Assembly: GCF_015207525.1 (NCBI RefSeq)
Contig: NZ_JADEWR010000004.1
Location: 354,209 to 386,776 of the forward strand
DNA length: 32,568 bases
Source: Nodosilinea sp. LEGE 06152
Lineage (GTDB): Bacteria > Cyanobacteriota > Cyanobacteriia > Phormidesmidales > Phormidesmidaceae
Direction of reading: 5' to 3'
The position numbers and the translations under genes were made by a program. Numbering within the stretch: the first letter of the stretch is position 1; each line of letters opens with the position of its first letter. Below the pieces are notes generated by a model. That model saw only the letters and a program-made list of their open reading frames with translations. It searched no databases and was not told the DNA's origin. Positions 18,510 through 24,824 of this stretch are shown here, in pieces.

Positions 18510-19281
18510 CGCTTTGCTCTAGGGCGGTGATATAGTCAGGAATAGCCTCCTGTCCCACTTGACAGGCAGCTCGATCGACGGCGAGCAGGCTGTCACCATA
18601 GATTACCTGGCCAACAGGAACGCTATCGCCGCGATCAGGCTGCCAGTCGCGGCTGACAAACTTTTGGGTGCAGTCAACCACGCCCCCTGCAAAGTACTGG
18701 CCCAGGGTGTAGTAGACGTCTTGCAACACCAGCGGTACCGAGGGCCGATGGAGCTGCCCCCGAGAATTGGCGCTGCGGGCTTTATATCTAGCCCGAGGAA
18801 ACAGGCCGTAGAGATTTTTGAGCGAGGCCGAAATTAGCGGCACACCTTTGAGCTGAGTGCGCTTAAAAGCGCTTACCGACAGGCCACAATCTACCTCCTG
18901 CAGCAGCCTAGGTGCCCACATAGTCTTAAACCGCACCGGGTTGGGGGAGCGGTTGGGGTACTCGACTAGCTCTAGCTCATCGGCGTTGAGCAAATGAACG
19001 CGATCGCTTAAAAGCTGATGAACGCCCAGCTTGGCCATGATGGTGTCAAAGGCGACTTTAGAGCAAACCCCTTCAACAATAAAAATTTCTGCCCTGGGGC
19101 TGTGAGCCTGCAAGCTTCGCAGTACCTCTCCCAGAACCGCCAGGCTGACGGTGGCCGGTGGCCCCACGGGGTAGCCCAAATTGGGCTTGATCAGAATGCG
19201 GCGGGCCTGGTGGGCAGCGGCGGGTGGGGTGTACTGAAAGCGATCGCTGGGGGTCGTCACCACCGAAGCTAGAGCGAGCAT
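18493..19281 (-). CDS. DUF362 domain-containing protein
   Basis: A 262-residue protein of the DUF362 family. The signature RRILIKPNLGYP at about 27-38 is followed by a PATVSLAVLGEVLRSLQ segment, a strand-turn FIVEGV, and later STLKN-like SASLKNLYGLFPRARYKA (about 150-168). The C-terminal part includes GQVIYGDSLLAVDRAACQVG, resembling the family's conserved G-D-x-x-A-x-D pattern. The family function is unsettled; some members carry ferredoxin domains, but this one has no CxxCxxC cluster. The gene overlaps the convergent secreted-protein gene by 17 bp. A possible 23-residue membrane peptide is encoded 25 bp upstream on the same strand. Confidence 0.85.
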   Translation of the reverse strand: MLALASVVTTPSDRFQYTPPAAAHQARRILIKPNLGYPVGPPATVSLAVLGEVLRSLQAHSPRAEIFIVEGVCSKVAFDTIMAKLGVHQLLSDRVHLLNADELELVEYPNRSPNPVRFKTMWAPRLLQEVDCGLSVSAFKRTQLKGVPLISASLKNLYGLFPRARYKARSANSRGQLHRPSVPLVLQDVYYTLGQYFAGGVVDCTQKFVSRDWQPDRGDSVPVGQVIYGDSLLAVDRAACQVGQEAIPDYITALEQSASGQK

Positions 19282-19306
19282 AGGGCTGCCTCTAAAGAAC
19301 AGAGCA

Positions 19307-19378
19307 TTAGCTGATAAACTGCATCACAATGATGCCGATGGCCCAAGCAAAGAAAATCCAGGGAATGAGGCTGGTCAT
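19307..19378 (-). CDS. Candidate 23-residue hydrophobic membrane peptide
   Basis: An ATG at 19376-19378 opens a 23-codon frame ending TAA at 19307-19309. The product starts MTSLIPWIFFAWAIG and ends MQFIS. Nearly all of it would span a membrane once. A weak ribosome site (GAGAG, eight bases upstream) is present, and the DUF362 gene starts 25 bp after its stop, so both could be on one transcript. Cyanobacteria encode many single-helix subunits of this size, but I could not match it to a known photosystem, cytochrome or NDH peptide. Chance occurrence is possible at this length. Confidence 0.4.
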   Translation of the reverse strand: MTSLIPWIFFAWAIGIIVMQFIS

Positions 19379-19520
19379 AGGGCTATCTCTCAAACAATTC
19401 TTCTAATAACAAAAAATCCTCTTGTTCTACTCTAGTCAGGTGGCGAGACCATTCCGAGGGCAGAAAACCGAACAGACAGCGACAGGCTTTTTCGCGCTAG
19501 TTTTGGCATTGTTCTTTGCT

Positions 19521-19618
19521 GCTGGCTTCGACTCCGCTCAGCCAGCGGTGAGGACTGTTCAGCCAGCGGCGAGGACTGTTCAGGCAGCGGTGAGGACTGT
19601 TCAGGCAGTGGTGAGGGA
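19521..19618. repeat. Palindromic REP-like unit followed by 21-bp tandem repeats
   Basis: GCTGGCT (19521-19527) and AGCCAGC (19540-19546) form a stem around a CTCCGCTC-type loop, a pattern common in dispersed cyanobacterial intergenic repeats. Starting at 19539, a 21-bp unit beginning CAGCCAGCGGTGAGGAC occurs three times in full (19539-19559, 19560-19580, 19581-19601) and once in part (19602-19618), with one to three base changes. Confidence 0.8.
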
Positions 19619-19638
19619 CAAAAAACTGCCGGGTGGGG

Positions 19639-19668
19639 TTTACTCTCATGGCTTGTGTCGCGTATAGT
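19639..19668 (+). promoter_or_regulatory. Probable rpsN promoter
   Basis: TTTACT (19639-19644) and TATAGT (19663-19668) resemble -35 and -10 elements with an 18-bp spacer, 47 bp before the rpsN start. The -35 matches the consensus only moderately. Confidence 0.45.
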
Positions 19669-19715
19669 AGTAGACTGTGTCTGTGATAAAAAGGTCTTAC
19701 GGCTAGAGAAACCAA

Positions 19716-20018
19716 ATGGCTAAGAAAAGCATGATTGCGCGGGAGCGCAAGCGGGAAAAACTGGTGGCACAGTACGCTCAAAAGCGTGAGGCGCTGCTTG
19801 AGGAATTTAGCAACGCCGCCAACCAGCAAGAAAAGGTGGCAGTTCACCGCAAGATTCAGCAGCTGCCCCGCAACAGCGCGCCGACTCGCCTGCACAATCG
19901 CTGCTGGATGACCGGTCGTCCCCGTGGCTACTACCGCGACTTTGGCCTCTGCCGCAACAAGCTGCGCGAGATGGCACACCAGGGTTTGCTGCCTGGGGTT
20001 GTCAAGTCGAGCTGGTAA
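19716..20018 (+). CDS. rpsN: 30S ribosomal protein S14
   Basis: A 100-residue head protein of the small ribosomal subunit. [20 protein letters not shown] is the typical basic start. The C-terminal block [20 protein letters not shown], followed by [14 protein letters not shown], is the S14 signature. It is the long, zinc-free type: no CxxC pairs are present, unlike the short 61-residue form. As commonly seen in cyanobacteria it stands alone, outside a large ribosomal protein operon. A strong terminator follows at 20082-20112. Confidence 0.98.
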   Translation: MAKKSMIARERKREKLVAQYAQKREALLEEFSNAANQQEKVAVHRKIQQLPRNSAPTRLHNRCWMTGRPRGYYRDFGLCRNKLREMAHQGLLPGVVKSSW

Positions 20019-20081
20019 TTTAAGCTCTGAGTATACTGGCTGATTTAAGGCTTTAGCCTTCAGCCTTCGGTTCTTATTTCT

Positions 20082-20112
20082 AAAAAGGCTTGGGCAGCGC
20101 TCAAGCCTTTTT
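20082..20112 (+). terminator. Intrinsic terminator of rpsN
   Basis: A perfect 11-bp stem (20082-20092 with 20102-20112) ends in five T. The A run on the left lets it serve the minus-strand pseudogene ending at 20140 as well. Confidence 0.88.
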
Positions 20113-20139
20113 CAGTTGGGAACCTGCCCTCATCTATGC

Positions 20140-20734
20140 TCAAATCGTTGACAGCGTGAGCGCAAAACCTGGCAGTGCCGCTTCACCAAAGAGCTGTTCT
20201 GGCTGGCTCAGATACTCAGTAGGTCGTCCCAGGCGGTAGATTTCTACTCGTTTTTCTTGGGGGTCAATTAGCCACCCTAGCCGGACCCCACAATCGCGAT
20301 ACTCGGCCATTTTGTGCTGCAGCGTAGCCAACTTATCCGTCGCCGACCGTAGCTCAATCACAAAATCCGAAGCTAGAGGTAAAAACTTGGCTGGGTCTGG
20401 TCTGATAGCTTCAACGCGCGACTTTTTGACCCAGGCCACATCGGGCGAGCGAAAGCTCTCAAGAGCTGGCTTCGCCAACGGCCCCGTTGGGCAGAGAAAA
20501 CCCAGTGGAAGAGTCAAACACAATACCCGCCTGAGACTGACGATTCCAAATATTCAAGTCGGTGGTCAGGTTTGCATTGTGCTTACCCGATTCCCAACCC
20601 GTAGGTGGCATAAGGATCAAATCTCCTGTACTGCTGCGCTCTAGGCGGATGTCGTGGTTAACCTTACACAGCTCCTAGAACTGCTCTCGGGTGAGCCGCA
20701 CCACCGGGTCGAGGGTCAGGGTTAGAGAAGTCAT
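20140..20734 (-). pseudogene. Disrupted Uma2-family (DUF820) endonuclease-like gene
   Basis: Reading from ATG 20732-20734, the frame gives MTSLTLTLDPVVRLTREQF, then a TAG at 20675-20677 where a family residue (often Trp) is expected. It then continues in the same frame as ELCKVNHDIRLERSSTGDLI, LMPPTGWESGKHN and FSLPNGAV. There a 25-bp block (20452-20476) interrupts the usual PNGAV-RSPDVAWV junction and shifts the frame. The rest (RSPDVAWVKK, ASDFVIELRSATDKLATLQHK, the catalytic-type D/E-x-K pattern) is in the new frame to the stop at 20140. The inserted block is close to palindromic. One nonsense codon and one frameshift make a functional product unlikely, unless a C-terminal fragment is expressed. 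Uma2 genes are abundant and poorly understood in cyanobacteria. Confidence 0.88.
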
Positions 20735-20764
20735 AGGCTTAGGGTAGTGGCGTATCGTTACAGG

Positions 20765-21181
20765 TTAGGTGATATCGCCCTGGGTATCGGCGGCACCAAA
20801 ATCTCCGTCACCATCGGATAGGCTGCCTACGCGGTTGGGTTCGAGGGTGGTAGAGCGCCCGCAGCAGCGATCGATGCCCAAGCTGTCGAACAGCAGATCG
20901 CCGACGGCATTGGCGACGGTAAACTCGCCGTAGAAGCTATCCGAAAAGTCAAAGGCCTGTAGCTCAGTTAGAATGGCCATCACCAGCGAGCCAACGTCGT
21001 TTTCGCCCTCCATGCGCTGGCGCACAAACACCTGAGAAACCCGGTCGGCGATCGCGCGATTGGCTGGCTCCGGCAAGTATTCTGCATTTAGCCAGGTCAG
21101 CAGTGCCGACTTGAGCCATTGCCCCTCCTGTTGAGCATCCTCTGGGGGCGGCAGCATAATTGGGTCGAGGGGGTCAGTCAT
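20765..21181 (-). CDS. Cyanobacterial hypothetical protein
   Basis: The frame can extend to a GTG at 21223, but the start is better placed at ATG 21179-21181 (MTDPLDPIMLPPPEDAQQEG). Neither has a convincing Shine-Dalgarno. The roughly 138-residue product has a helical middle segment reading WLKSALLTWLNAEYLPEPAN, then AIADRVSQVFVRQRMEGEND, followed by LVMAILTELQAFDFSDSFYG. It ends in an acidic, glycine-rich tail. The middle looks like a conserved, soluble helical domain; I cannot name its family or role. It sits between the broken Uma2 gene and aat. Confidence 0.65.
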   Translation of the reverse strand: MTDPLDPIMLPPPEDAQQEGQWLKSALLTWLNAEYLPEPANRAIADRVSQVFVRQRMEGENDVGSLVMAILTELQAFDFSDSFYGEFTVANAVGDLLFDSLGIDRCCGRSTTLEPNRVGSLSDGDGDFGAADTQGDIT

Positions 21182-21284
21182 CGGCGCGGGGGGTGAAGCA
21201 ACCTGAGAAAACCTTCTGTACACTCAATACTACCGCCTTAAATTCTTGCCTTGGGACGAAGGCGGCGGAGCGTAAAGAATCATC

Positions 21285-21312
21285 ACTCACCTATCTGTAC
21301 TCACCCGTCTGT
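21285..21312. repeat. Two tandem 14-bp units upstream of aat
   Basis: ACTCACCTATCTGT (21285-21298) is followed directly by ACTCACCCGTCTGT (21299-21312), 12 of 14 bases identical. Two ACCCATCC words follow at about 21318-21340. These simple repeats explain the odd His-Pro-Ser-rich frame before the true aat start. Confidence 0.6.
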
Positions 21313-21352
21313 CAAGCACCCATCCATTAAAAACCCATCCGTTGAGAATACA

Positions 21353-21940
21353 GTGACCTTCCTCAAGTACGACCTAGACGCCATCATTCGCGGTTATTCC
21401 CAGGGATATTTTTTGATGGCCGATGGTGAGGGCGATGATCTGGGCTGGTATTCGAGCCGTCAGCGCACCTTGATTCCGCTGGACGATCGCTTTCGCTACC
21501 CCAAGTCGCTGCGGCGATCGCTCAACCAAAACCGCTTTCGGGTCGCCATTAACCAGGCCTTTGAGGAGGTGGTCAGCGGCTGCGCCGATCGAGATACCAC
21601 CTGGATCTCAAACGAACTCAGGCAGGTCTATAGCGAACTCTACCGGGCGGGCTGGGCCTACAGTTTTGAAACCTGGCAGGGAGACGAGCTGGCGGGCGGA
21701 ATTTTAGGCCTGGTGATCGGCGGCGCGTTTATTGGCGAGTCGATGTTTTTTCGCATTTCTGAAGGTTCTAAGGTAGCGATGGTGAAGCTGGTCGAGCACC
21801 TGCGCCAGCGCCACTTTGCCCTGTTTGACGCCCAAATGATGAACCCCCACCTGGAGCGGTTTGGGGCCTATGTGACCGGCGATCGCGAGTACAAAAGCCT
21901 GCTCAAAGTAGCGCTCAAGCAAAACTGTAGCTTTTTGTGA
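21353..21940 (+). CDS. aat: Leucyl/phenylalanyl-tRNA-protein transferase
   Basis: Transfers Leu or Phe from aminoacyl-tRNA to proteins with N-terminal Arg or Lys, marking them for ClpS/ClpAP degradation (N-degron pathway). I place the start at GTG 21353 (MTFLKYDLDAIIRGYSQGYF), because the 34 codons upstream are repetitive and have no homology-like character. The resulting 195 residues fit cyanobacterial enzymes. Key segments are GWYSSRQRTLIPLDD, ELAGGILGLVIGGAFIGESMFF near residue 130 and FDAQMMNPHLERFGA. A hairpin terminator follows at 21945-21967. Confidence 0.93.
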   Translation: MTFLKYDLDAIIRGYSQGYFLMADGEGDDLGWYSSRQRTLIPLDDRFRYPKSLRRSLNQNRFRVAINQAFEEVVSGCADRDTTWISNELRQVYSELYRAGWAYSFETWQGDELAGGILGLVIGGAFIGESMFFRISEGSKVAMVKLVEHLRQRHFALFDAQMMNPHLERFGAYVTGDREYKSLLKVALKQNCSFL

Positions 21941-21944
21941 GGTG

Positions 21945-21967
21945 CAGGCCAGGTTTTGGCCTGGGGT
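21945..21967 (+). terminator. Intrinsic terminator of aat
   Basis: CAGGCCA (21945-21951) pairs with TGGCCTG (21957-21963) around a five-base loop; a short G then T run follows (GGGTTTT). It sits between the aat stop and the convergent small gene ending at 21978. Confidence 0.65.
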
Positions 21968-21977
21968 TTTAAGTGGA

Positions 21978-22235
21978 TTACTGTCGGTAGCGGTTTTCCA
22001 GCCATATTCGCACGTCATCTTCTGAGTAGAAGGTAGCTTTTTGGTGGGTCGTGGGGTCGTAGATCTGCCAGGTTTTGTTGCCGCCGCTGACGGTTTCTCG
22101 AATTTTGGGCTGGTGCCCCTGGATAAAAAGAGCGGTGAGGGTTAATAGCACAGAGGTGACGATCCGCTGTGGTTGCAACTTGAGGGCCGAATGGTTAGCG
22201 GTCAAGTAGGTTTCATTCGAGATGAAGGGGTACAT
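21978..22235 (-). CDS. Small hypothetical protein, possibly membrane-associated
   Basis: The start is set at ATG 22233-22235 by a clear ribosome site (TAGGAGT) a few bases upstream, giving 85 residues rather than the 96 of the longer frame. The product starts MYPFISNETYLTANHS. It has a short hydrophobic stretch at about 25-38 (RIVTSVLLTLTALFI) and a charged C-terminal half reading HQPKIRETVSGGNKTWQIYD, then KATFYSEDDVRIWLENRYRQ. The C-terminal half looks like a small conserved domain of unknown role. A cluster of CGAGAA words lies upstream (22304-22343), in its promoter region. Confidence 0.75.
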   Translation of the reverse strand: MYPFISNETYLTANHSALKLQPQRIVTSVLLTLTALFIQGHQPKIRETVSGGNKTWQIYDPTTHQKATFYSEDDVRIWLENRYRQ

Positions 22236-22303
22236 AGTGACTCCTAAAGCGGTCGAAAATAAAGGCATTGTGTTTGCGCTTGAGTTTTAAGGTAGAGAGC
22301 AGT

Positions 22304-22343
22304 CGAGAAGATGCCGAGAAAGAACTGGGGAGAAAGTCGAGAA
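22304..22343. repeat. CGAGAA word cluster upstream of the small gene
   Basis: CGAGAA occurs at 22304-22309, 22315-22320 and 22338-22343, and GGAGAA at 22329-22334. It lies between the cupin stop (22346) and the start of the small minus-strand gene (22235). A related TTCTC cluster lies on the other side of the cupin gene. Confidence 0.6.
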
Positions 22344-22345
22344 GT

Positions 22346-22750
22346 TTAGGGATGGCGGGCGGTAGTTTTTCTGCCTGGAAAATAGAAATGCAGGGTGTGG
22401 CTGCGATCGCCCAACCCGATCAGCTCATGCACCTGAAACGGTAACGTCCAGGTCCACTGGCCAGCGGTCAGCACCCGTTCAGAGGCAACGATCAGCTGCC
22501 CGCCGGAGGTGCGGTACTTGCGCTCTAAAATGCGGCCCGACTGCACCCGCGTGAGGTTAAACGAGATTTGGTGGCAGTGGGGCTTGGAGGTTTGGCGATC
22601 GCCCCAAAAAATTGACAGCACCTCCCAACAGCGGTTGTGCCAGAGGGGTCGATAAACGTAGCCAAGGGGGTGCTCAACTAGGGGCTGGGGTGCCCGCCAG
22701 CGGGGTCTAGCAGCAGCACCCAAATGCGGCAAGTCGGGGGAAATAAACAT
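22346..22750 (-). CDS. Cysteine-dioxygenase-like cupin protein
   Basis: A 134-residue protein whose pattern resembles the cupin core of type I cysteine dioxygenases. An HxH motif is at His58 and His60 (KPHCHQISFNLTRVQSGRI), a third histidine is His108 (FQVHELIGLGD) and the typical end is SHTLHFYFPG at 117-126. In that family the first two and the third histidine hold an iron that oxidises cysteine thiol to the sulfinate. The protein is shorter than most cysteine dioxygenases (about 180-200), and the N-terminal 40 residues do not align well. The substrate is therefore uncertain; another small thiol or acid is possible. The Met codon at 22748-22750 has a weak ribosome site. Confidence 0.55.
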   Translation of the reverse strand: MFISPDLPHLGAAARPRWRAPQPLVEHPLGYVYRPLWHNRCWEVLSIFWGDRQTSKPHCHQISFNLTRVQSGRILERKYRTSGGQLIVASERVLTAGQWTWTLPFQVHELIGLGDRSHTLHFYFPGRKTTARHP

Positions 22751-22818
22751 AGTTGGCTTCTGGGGGTTCTAGCGATGTGCATGCTCTGAACCTAGGGAGA
22801 AATGGGGAAAAACTGGAA

Positions 22819-22989
22819 TCAAAACTGAGAAATACTCGGGATTTTTGTGAGGTTAAGCGCAGCTTCTCGAATTCTTCTCAAAGTTTTCTCGATTCTCTCT
22901 CGGCTTATTCTCGTTTGAGTAATAGGGTTCGATGTGTTGAGCAAAGCTAATTCAATCACTGCGATCGCCAGAGCATTTTCTGGAGCCAT
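22819..22989 (-). CDS. Candidate small helical protein
   Basis: I suggest the ATG at 22987-22989, which has GAGAGG a few bases upstream. It gives 56 residues: MAPENALAIAVIELALLN, an Asn/Thr/Pro turn, then SRERIEKTLRRIREAALNL and a short tail to a TGA at 22819. It would form one hydrophobic-sided helix and one strongly basic/acidic amphipathic helix. No family is recognised. The gene lies 68 bp upstream of the cupin gene on the same strand. The TTCTC-rich DNA of this stretch encodes the Arg/Glu helix, so the repeats may be coding rather than regulatory. Confidence 0.4.
   Translation of the reverse strand: MAPENALAIAVIELALLNTSNPITQTRISRERIEKTLRRIREAALNLTKIPSISQF
22864..22912. repeat. TTCTC(G) word cluster
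   Basis: TTCTC starts at 22864, 22875, 22886, 22893 and 22908, three of them followed by G. The first three are exactly 11 bp apart, about one helical turn. The stretch also lies inside the candidate small minus-strand gene. Confidence 0.6.
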
Positions 22990-23045
22990 ATTCCTCTCCA
23001 AAAATATTTGCGATCGCGCCGTTGAGAAGCAATAAAGCTAATTCA
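22943..23045. repeat. 12-bp direct repeat upstream of the 13-residue-repeat gene
   Basis: AAAGCTAATTCA occurs at 22943-22954 and again at 23034-23045, 91 bp apart. The second copy is 37 bp before the GTG start at 23083. It could be a paired regulator site. Confidence 0.45.
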
Positions 23046-23082
23046 CACACACTTTCTCAAACTCTATAGGGAGCCAAATACT

Positions 23083-23328
23083 GTGAAGCGTACTGCCCTG
23101 TTTGTCCTAACTGCTGCGATCGCGGCTACCACCTTTTCTCCTGCCTCTGCTGGGGCTCGCTCGGCCTATGGGTCGGGCGAAGCAACTACCGACAAAGTAG
23201 CTTTCGAAAAGCTACGTCAGGAAAATCTCGACAAAGTAAATTTCGACAAGCTGCGTGAAGCGAATCTTGACAAAGTGAATTTCGACAAGCTGCGTCAGGA
23301 AAATCTCAGCAAGGCCAATCAAATTTAG
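23083..23328 (+). CDS. Secreted protein with three 13-residue tandem repeats
   Basis: The start is GTG 23083, preceded by GGGAG about ten bases upstream. Of 81 residues, the first 23 form a signal peptide (MKRTALFVLTAAIAATTFSP, cleavage after ASA). The mature chain has a short Gly/Ser/Thr lead followed by three 13-residue units: DKVAFEKLRQENL, DKVNFDKLREANL and DKVNFDKLRQENL, then SKANQI. The units are exactly 39 bp each (23191-23229, 23230-23268, 23269-23307). Each has one aromatic, one Leu-Arg pair and alternate charges, as in an extended or coiled-coil helix. No known family is recognised. It is upstream of an SfnB-like oxidoreductase gene on the same strand. Confidence 0.75.
   Translation: MKRTALFVLTAAIAATTFSPASAGARSAYGSGEATTDKVAFEKLRQENLDKVNFDKLREANLDKVNFDKLRQENLSKANQI
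23191..23307 (+). repeat. Three in-frame 39-bp tandem repeats
   Basis: Three 39-bp copies, the second and third more alike than the first, encode the 13-residue units of the secreted protein. Differences are partly silent, so the protein repeat appears to be conserved. Confidence 0.85.
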
Positions 23329-23340
23329 TACCGTAGCCAC

Positions 23341-23376
23341 CCCGTTCCCTTGGTATGTCGATATCGATCGAACGGG
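23341..23376. promoter_or_regulatory. Inverted repeat between repeat-protein and SfnB-like genes
   Basis: CCCGTTC (23341-23347) and GAACGGG (23370-23376) can form a stem around a loop containing TCGATATCGA. No T run follows, so it may be an operator or mRNA processing hairpin rather than a terminator. Confidence 0.35.
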
Positions 23377-23445
23377 AGGTTACCCCTAGCGCTACCCAAA
23401 GCTCAGAATTCTCTCCCCTACATTCCCCCTAAGGAGACCGACCCT

Positions 23446-24636
23446 ATGCAAGCAACACGTCCTTCTATTACCTTTACGGACTACCTCAGCGTGGCAACCC
23501 AGGTGGCCGAGCAACTGGCCGCCGATGCCGTCAACCAAGACCGTGAAGCGGGTCTGCCCACCGCCGAGGTCGAAGCCCTCAAACAGTCTGGGCTGCTGCT
23601 ATTATCCATTCCCCGCCAGTATGGTGGGGCGGGGGCGACCTGGCCTCAGGTGTATCAGGCGGTGCAGGCCCTGGCCAATGCCCAGGGCTCGGTGGGGCAG
23701 CTCTACGCCAACCACGTCTCACTGGTGGCGGCGGCTGAAGCCATTGGTCGCCCCGGCCAGGCGGAGTACTACTACCGCCTCACCGCCCAGCACAATCTGT
23801 TTTGGGCCAACGCCCTCAACGGGCGAGACTCGCGGCTCAAAATAGCCCCGGCCCCCGAGGGCGGCTTTCGAGTCAACGGGGTGAAAAGCTTTGGCACCGG
23901 CGTAGCCGCCGCTGACATCAGCCTGATTGGCGCAATGCCCGAAGGCGGCGACCAGCCGCTGGTCTTTGTGCTGCCCAAGGATCGACCCGGCTGGACCTAT
24001 AACCACGATTGGGACAACATTGGCCAGCGCCGCACCGCCAGCGGTAGCTACCAATTTGACAACGTAGTGGTGAATGATGACGAGCTGATCGGGCCGCCGC
24101 CCGTGCCCGAAAGCGCCTTTCCAACGCTGATTTTTTTGGTGGCGCAGATGGGCAAGGTGTTTACCTACCTGGGCGTTGCCGAGGGGGCGCTCAAGGCCGC
24201 CCGCAACTACACTGTCAGCGAGAGCCGCCCCTGGATGTTTTCAGGGGTTGAGTCGGCGAGCCAAGATCCGTACATTTTGCAGCAGTACGGCGAAGCGTGG
24301 GCCCAGCTACAGGCGGCGATCGCCCTGGCCGACCAGGCCGCCGAGCAAATTCAGATGGGCTGGCAGAAAAAGACCGCCCTCACCTTTGCCGAACGGGGCG
24401 AAATCGCTGTCACCGTCGCCGCCGCCAAGGCTGTGGCGATCACCGCCGGGCTGGCCATTACCAACCAAATCTTCGATGGCATGGGGGCACGAGCCACCGC
24501 CAGCCGCCACGGCTTTGACCGCTACTGGCGCGACCTGCGCACCTTTACCCTGCACGACCCGGTGGCCTACAAGTTTCGCAATGTGGGCAACTACGTACTG
24601 AATGGCGAATACCCCGCACCGAGCCAGTATTCGTAG
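23446..24636 (+). CDS. SfnB/DszC-like flavin-dependent oxidoreductase (acyl-CoA dehydrogenase fold)
   Basis: A 396-residue enzyme of the acyl-CoA dehydrogenase superfamily. I set the start at ATG 23446 because AAGGAG is nine bases upstream; the longer frame from 23350 has no signal. Visible regions are the N-terminal helical domain (SGLLLLSIPRQYGGAGATWP), the beta domain (WANALNGRDSRLKIAPAPEG, RVNGVKSFGTGVAAADISLI, DNIGQRRTASGSYQFDNVVV), and the C-terminal helical domain (IFDGMGARATASRHGFDRYW, RDLRTFTLHDPVAYK). The R-T-F-T-L-H-D-P ending is typical of the SfnB/DszC monooxygenase branch, which uses reduced FMN and oxygen to release sulfur from organic compounds, rather than of true acyl-CoA enzymes. 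A sulfur-scavenging role is a family-based inference. A strong terminator follows. Confidence 0.82.
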   Translation: MQATRPSITFTDYLSVATQVAEQLAADAVNQDREAGLPTAEVEALKQSGLLLLSIPRQYGGAGATWPQVYQAVQALANAQGSVGQLYANHVSLVAAAEAIGRPGQAEYYYRLTAQHNLFWANALNGRDSRLKIAPAPEGGFRVNGVKSFGTGVAAADISLIGAMPEGGDQPLVFVLPKDRPGWTYNHDWDNIGQRRTASGSYQFDNVVVNDDELIGPPPVPESAFPTLIFLVAQMGKVFTYLGVAEGALKAARNYTVSESRPWMFSGVESASQDPYILQQYGEAWAQLQAAIALADQAAEQIQMGWQKKTALTFAERGEIAVTVAAAKAVAITAGLAITNQIFDGMGARATASRHGFDRYWRDLRTFTLHDPVAYKFRNVGNYVLNGEYPAPSQYS

Positions 24637-24660
24637 GCTTCTAGGCTGTGGGGAGCGATC

Positions 24661-24694
24661 GGGTGGGCCATTTACGGGTGGCTCACCCTTTTTT
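24661..24694 (+). terminator. Intrinsic terminator of the SfnB-like gene
   Basis: A 10-bp stem with one G-U pair (24661-24670 with 24679-24688) is followed by six T (24689-24694). It lies 24 bp after the stop codon. Confidence 0.85.
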
Positions 24695-24824
24695 GGCGCT
24701 AAGAATACTCAGCTCCGGTTAGCTGCCTCTGCTGCTTAGGGCGATCGCCATTCAGCAGCTTGACTTCTCACGGACGATTCGAGACTATTAAGATTAATTC
24801 GCAACAGCTTCGGCACCTCCATCT

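Larger units (their letters stand above)
19379..19715. other. 337-bp region upstream of rpsN
   Basis: No supported gene. It contains an imperfect palindrome at 19521-19546, the 21-bp tandem repeat at 19539-19618, and the likely rpsN promoter. An 81-codon plus frame (19422-19667) and a 160-codon minus frame (19497-19979) both run through the repeat and owe part of their openness to its 21-bp length. Confidence 0.55.

Noticed and set aside
19422..19667. An 81-residue plus frame with a hydrophobic stretch and QPAVRTV-type repeats
   Set aside because: The heptad repeats only reflect the 21-bp DNA repeat, which is a multiple of three and stays open in several frames. No ribosome site was seen.
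20140..20523. A 127-codon minus frame starting MCLTLPLGF as an intact gene
   Set aside because: It is the shifted C-terminal half of the broken Uma2 gene. Its first part is the out-of-frame reading of the FSLPNGAV region and the insertion.
21251..21352. N-terminal extension of Aat by 34 residues
   Set aside because: The extension is encoded by simple tandem DNA repeats and lacks family similarity. GTG 21353 gives the normal length.
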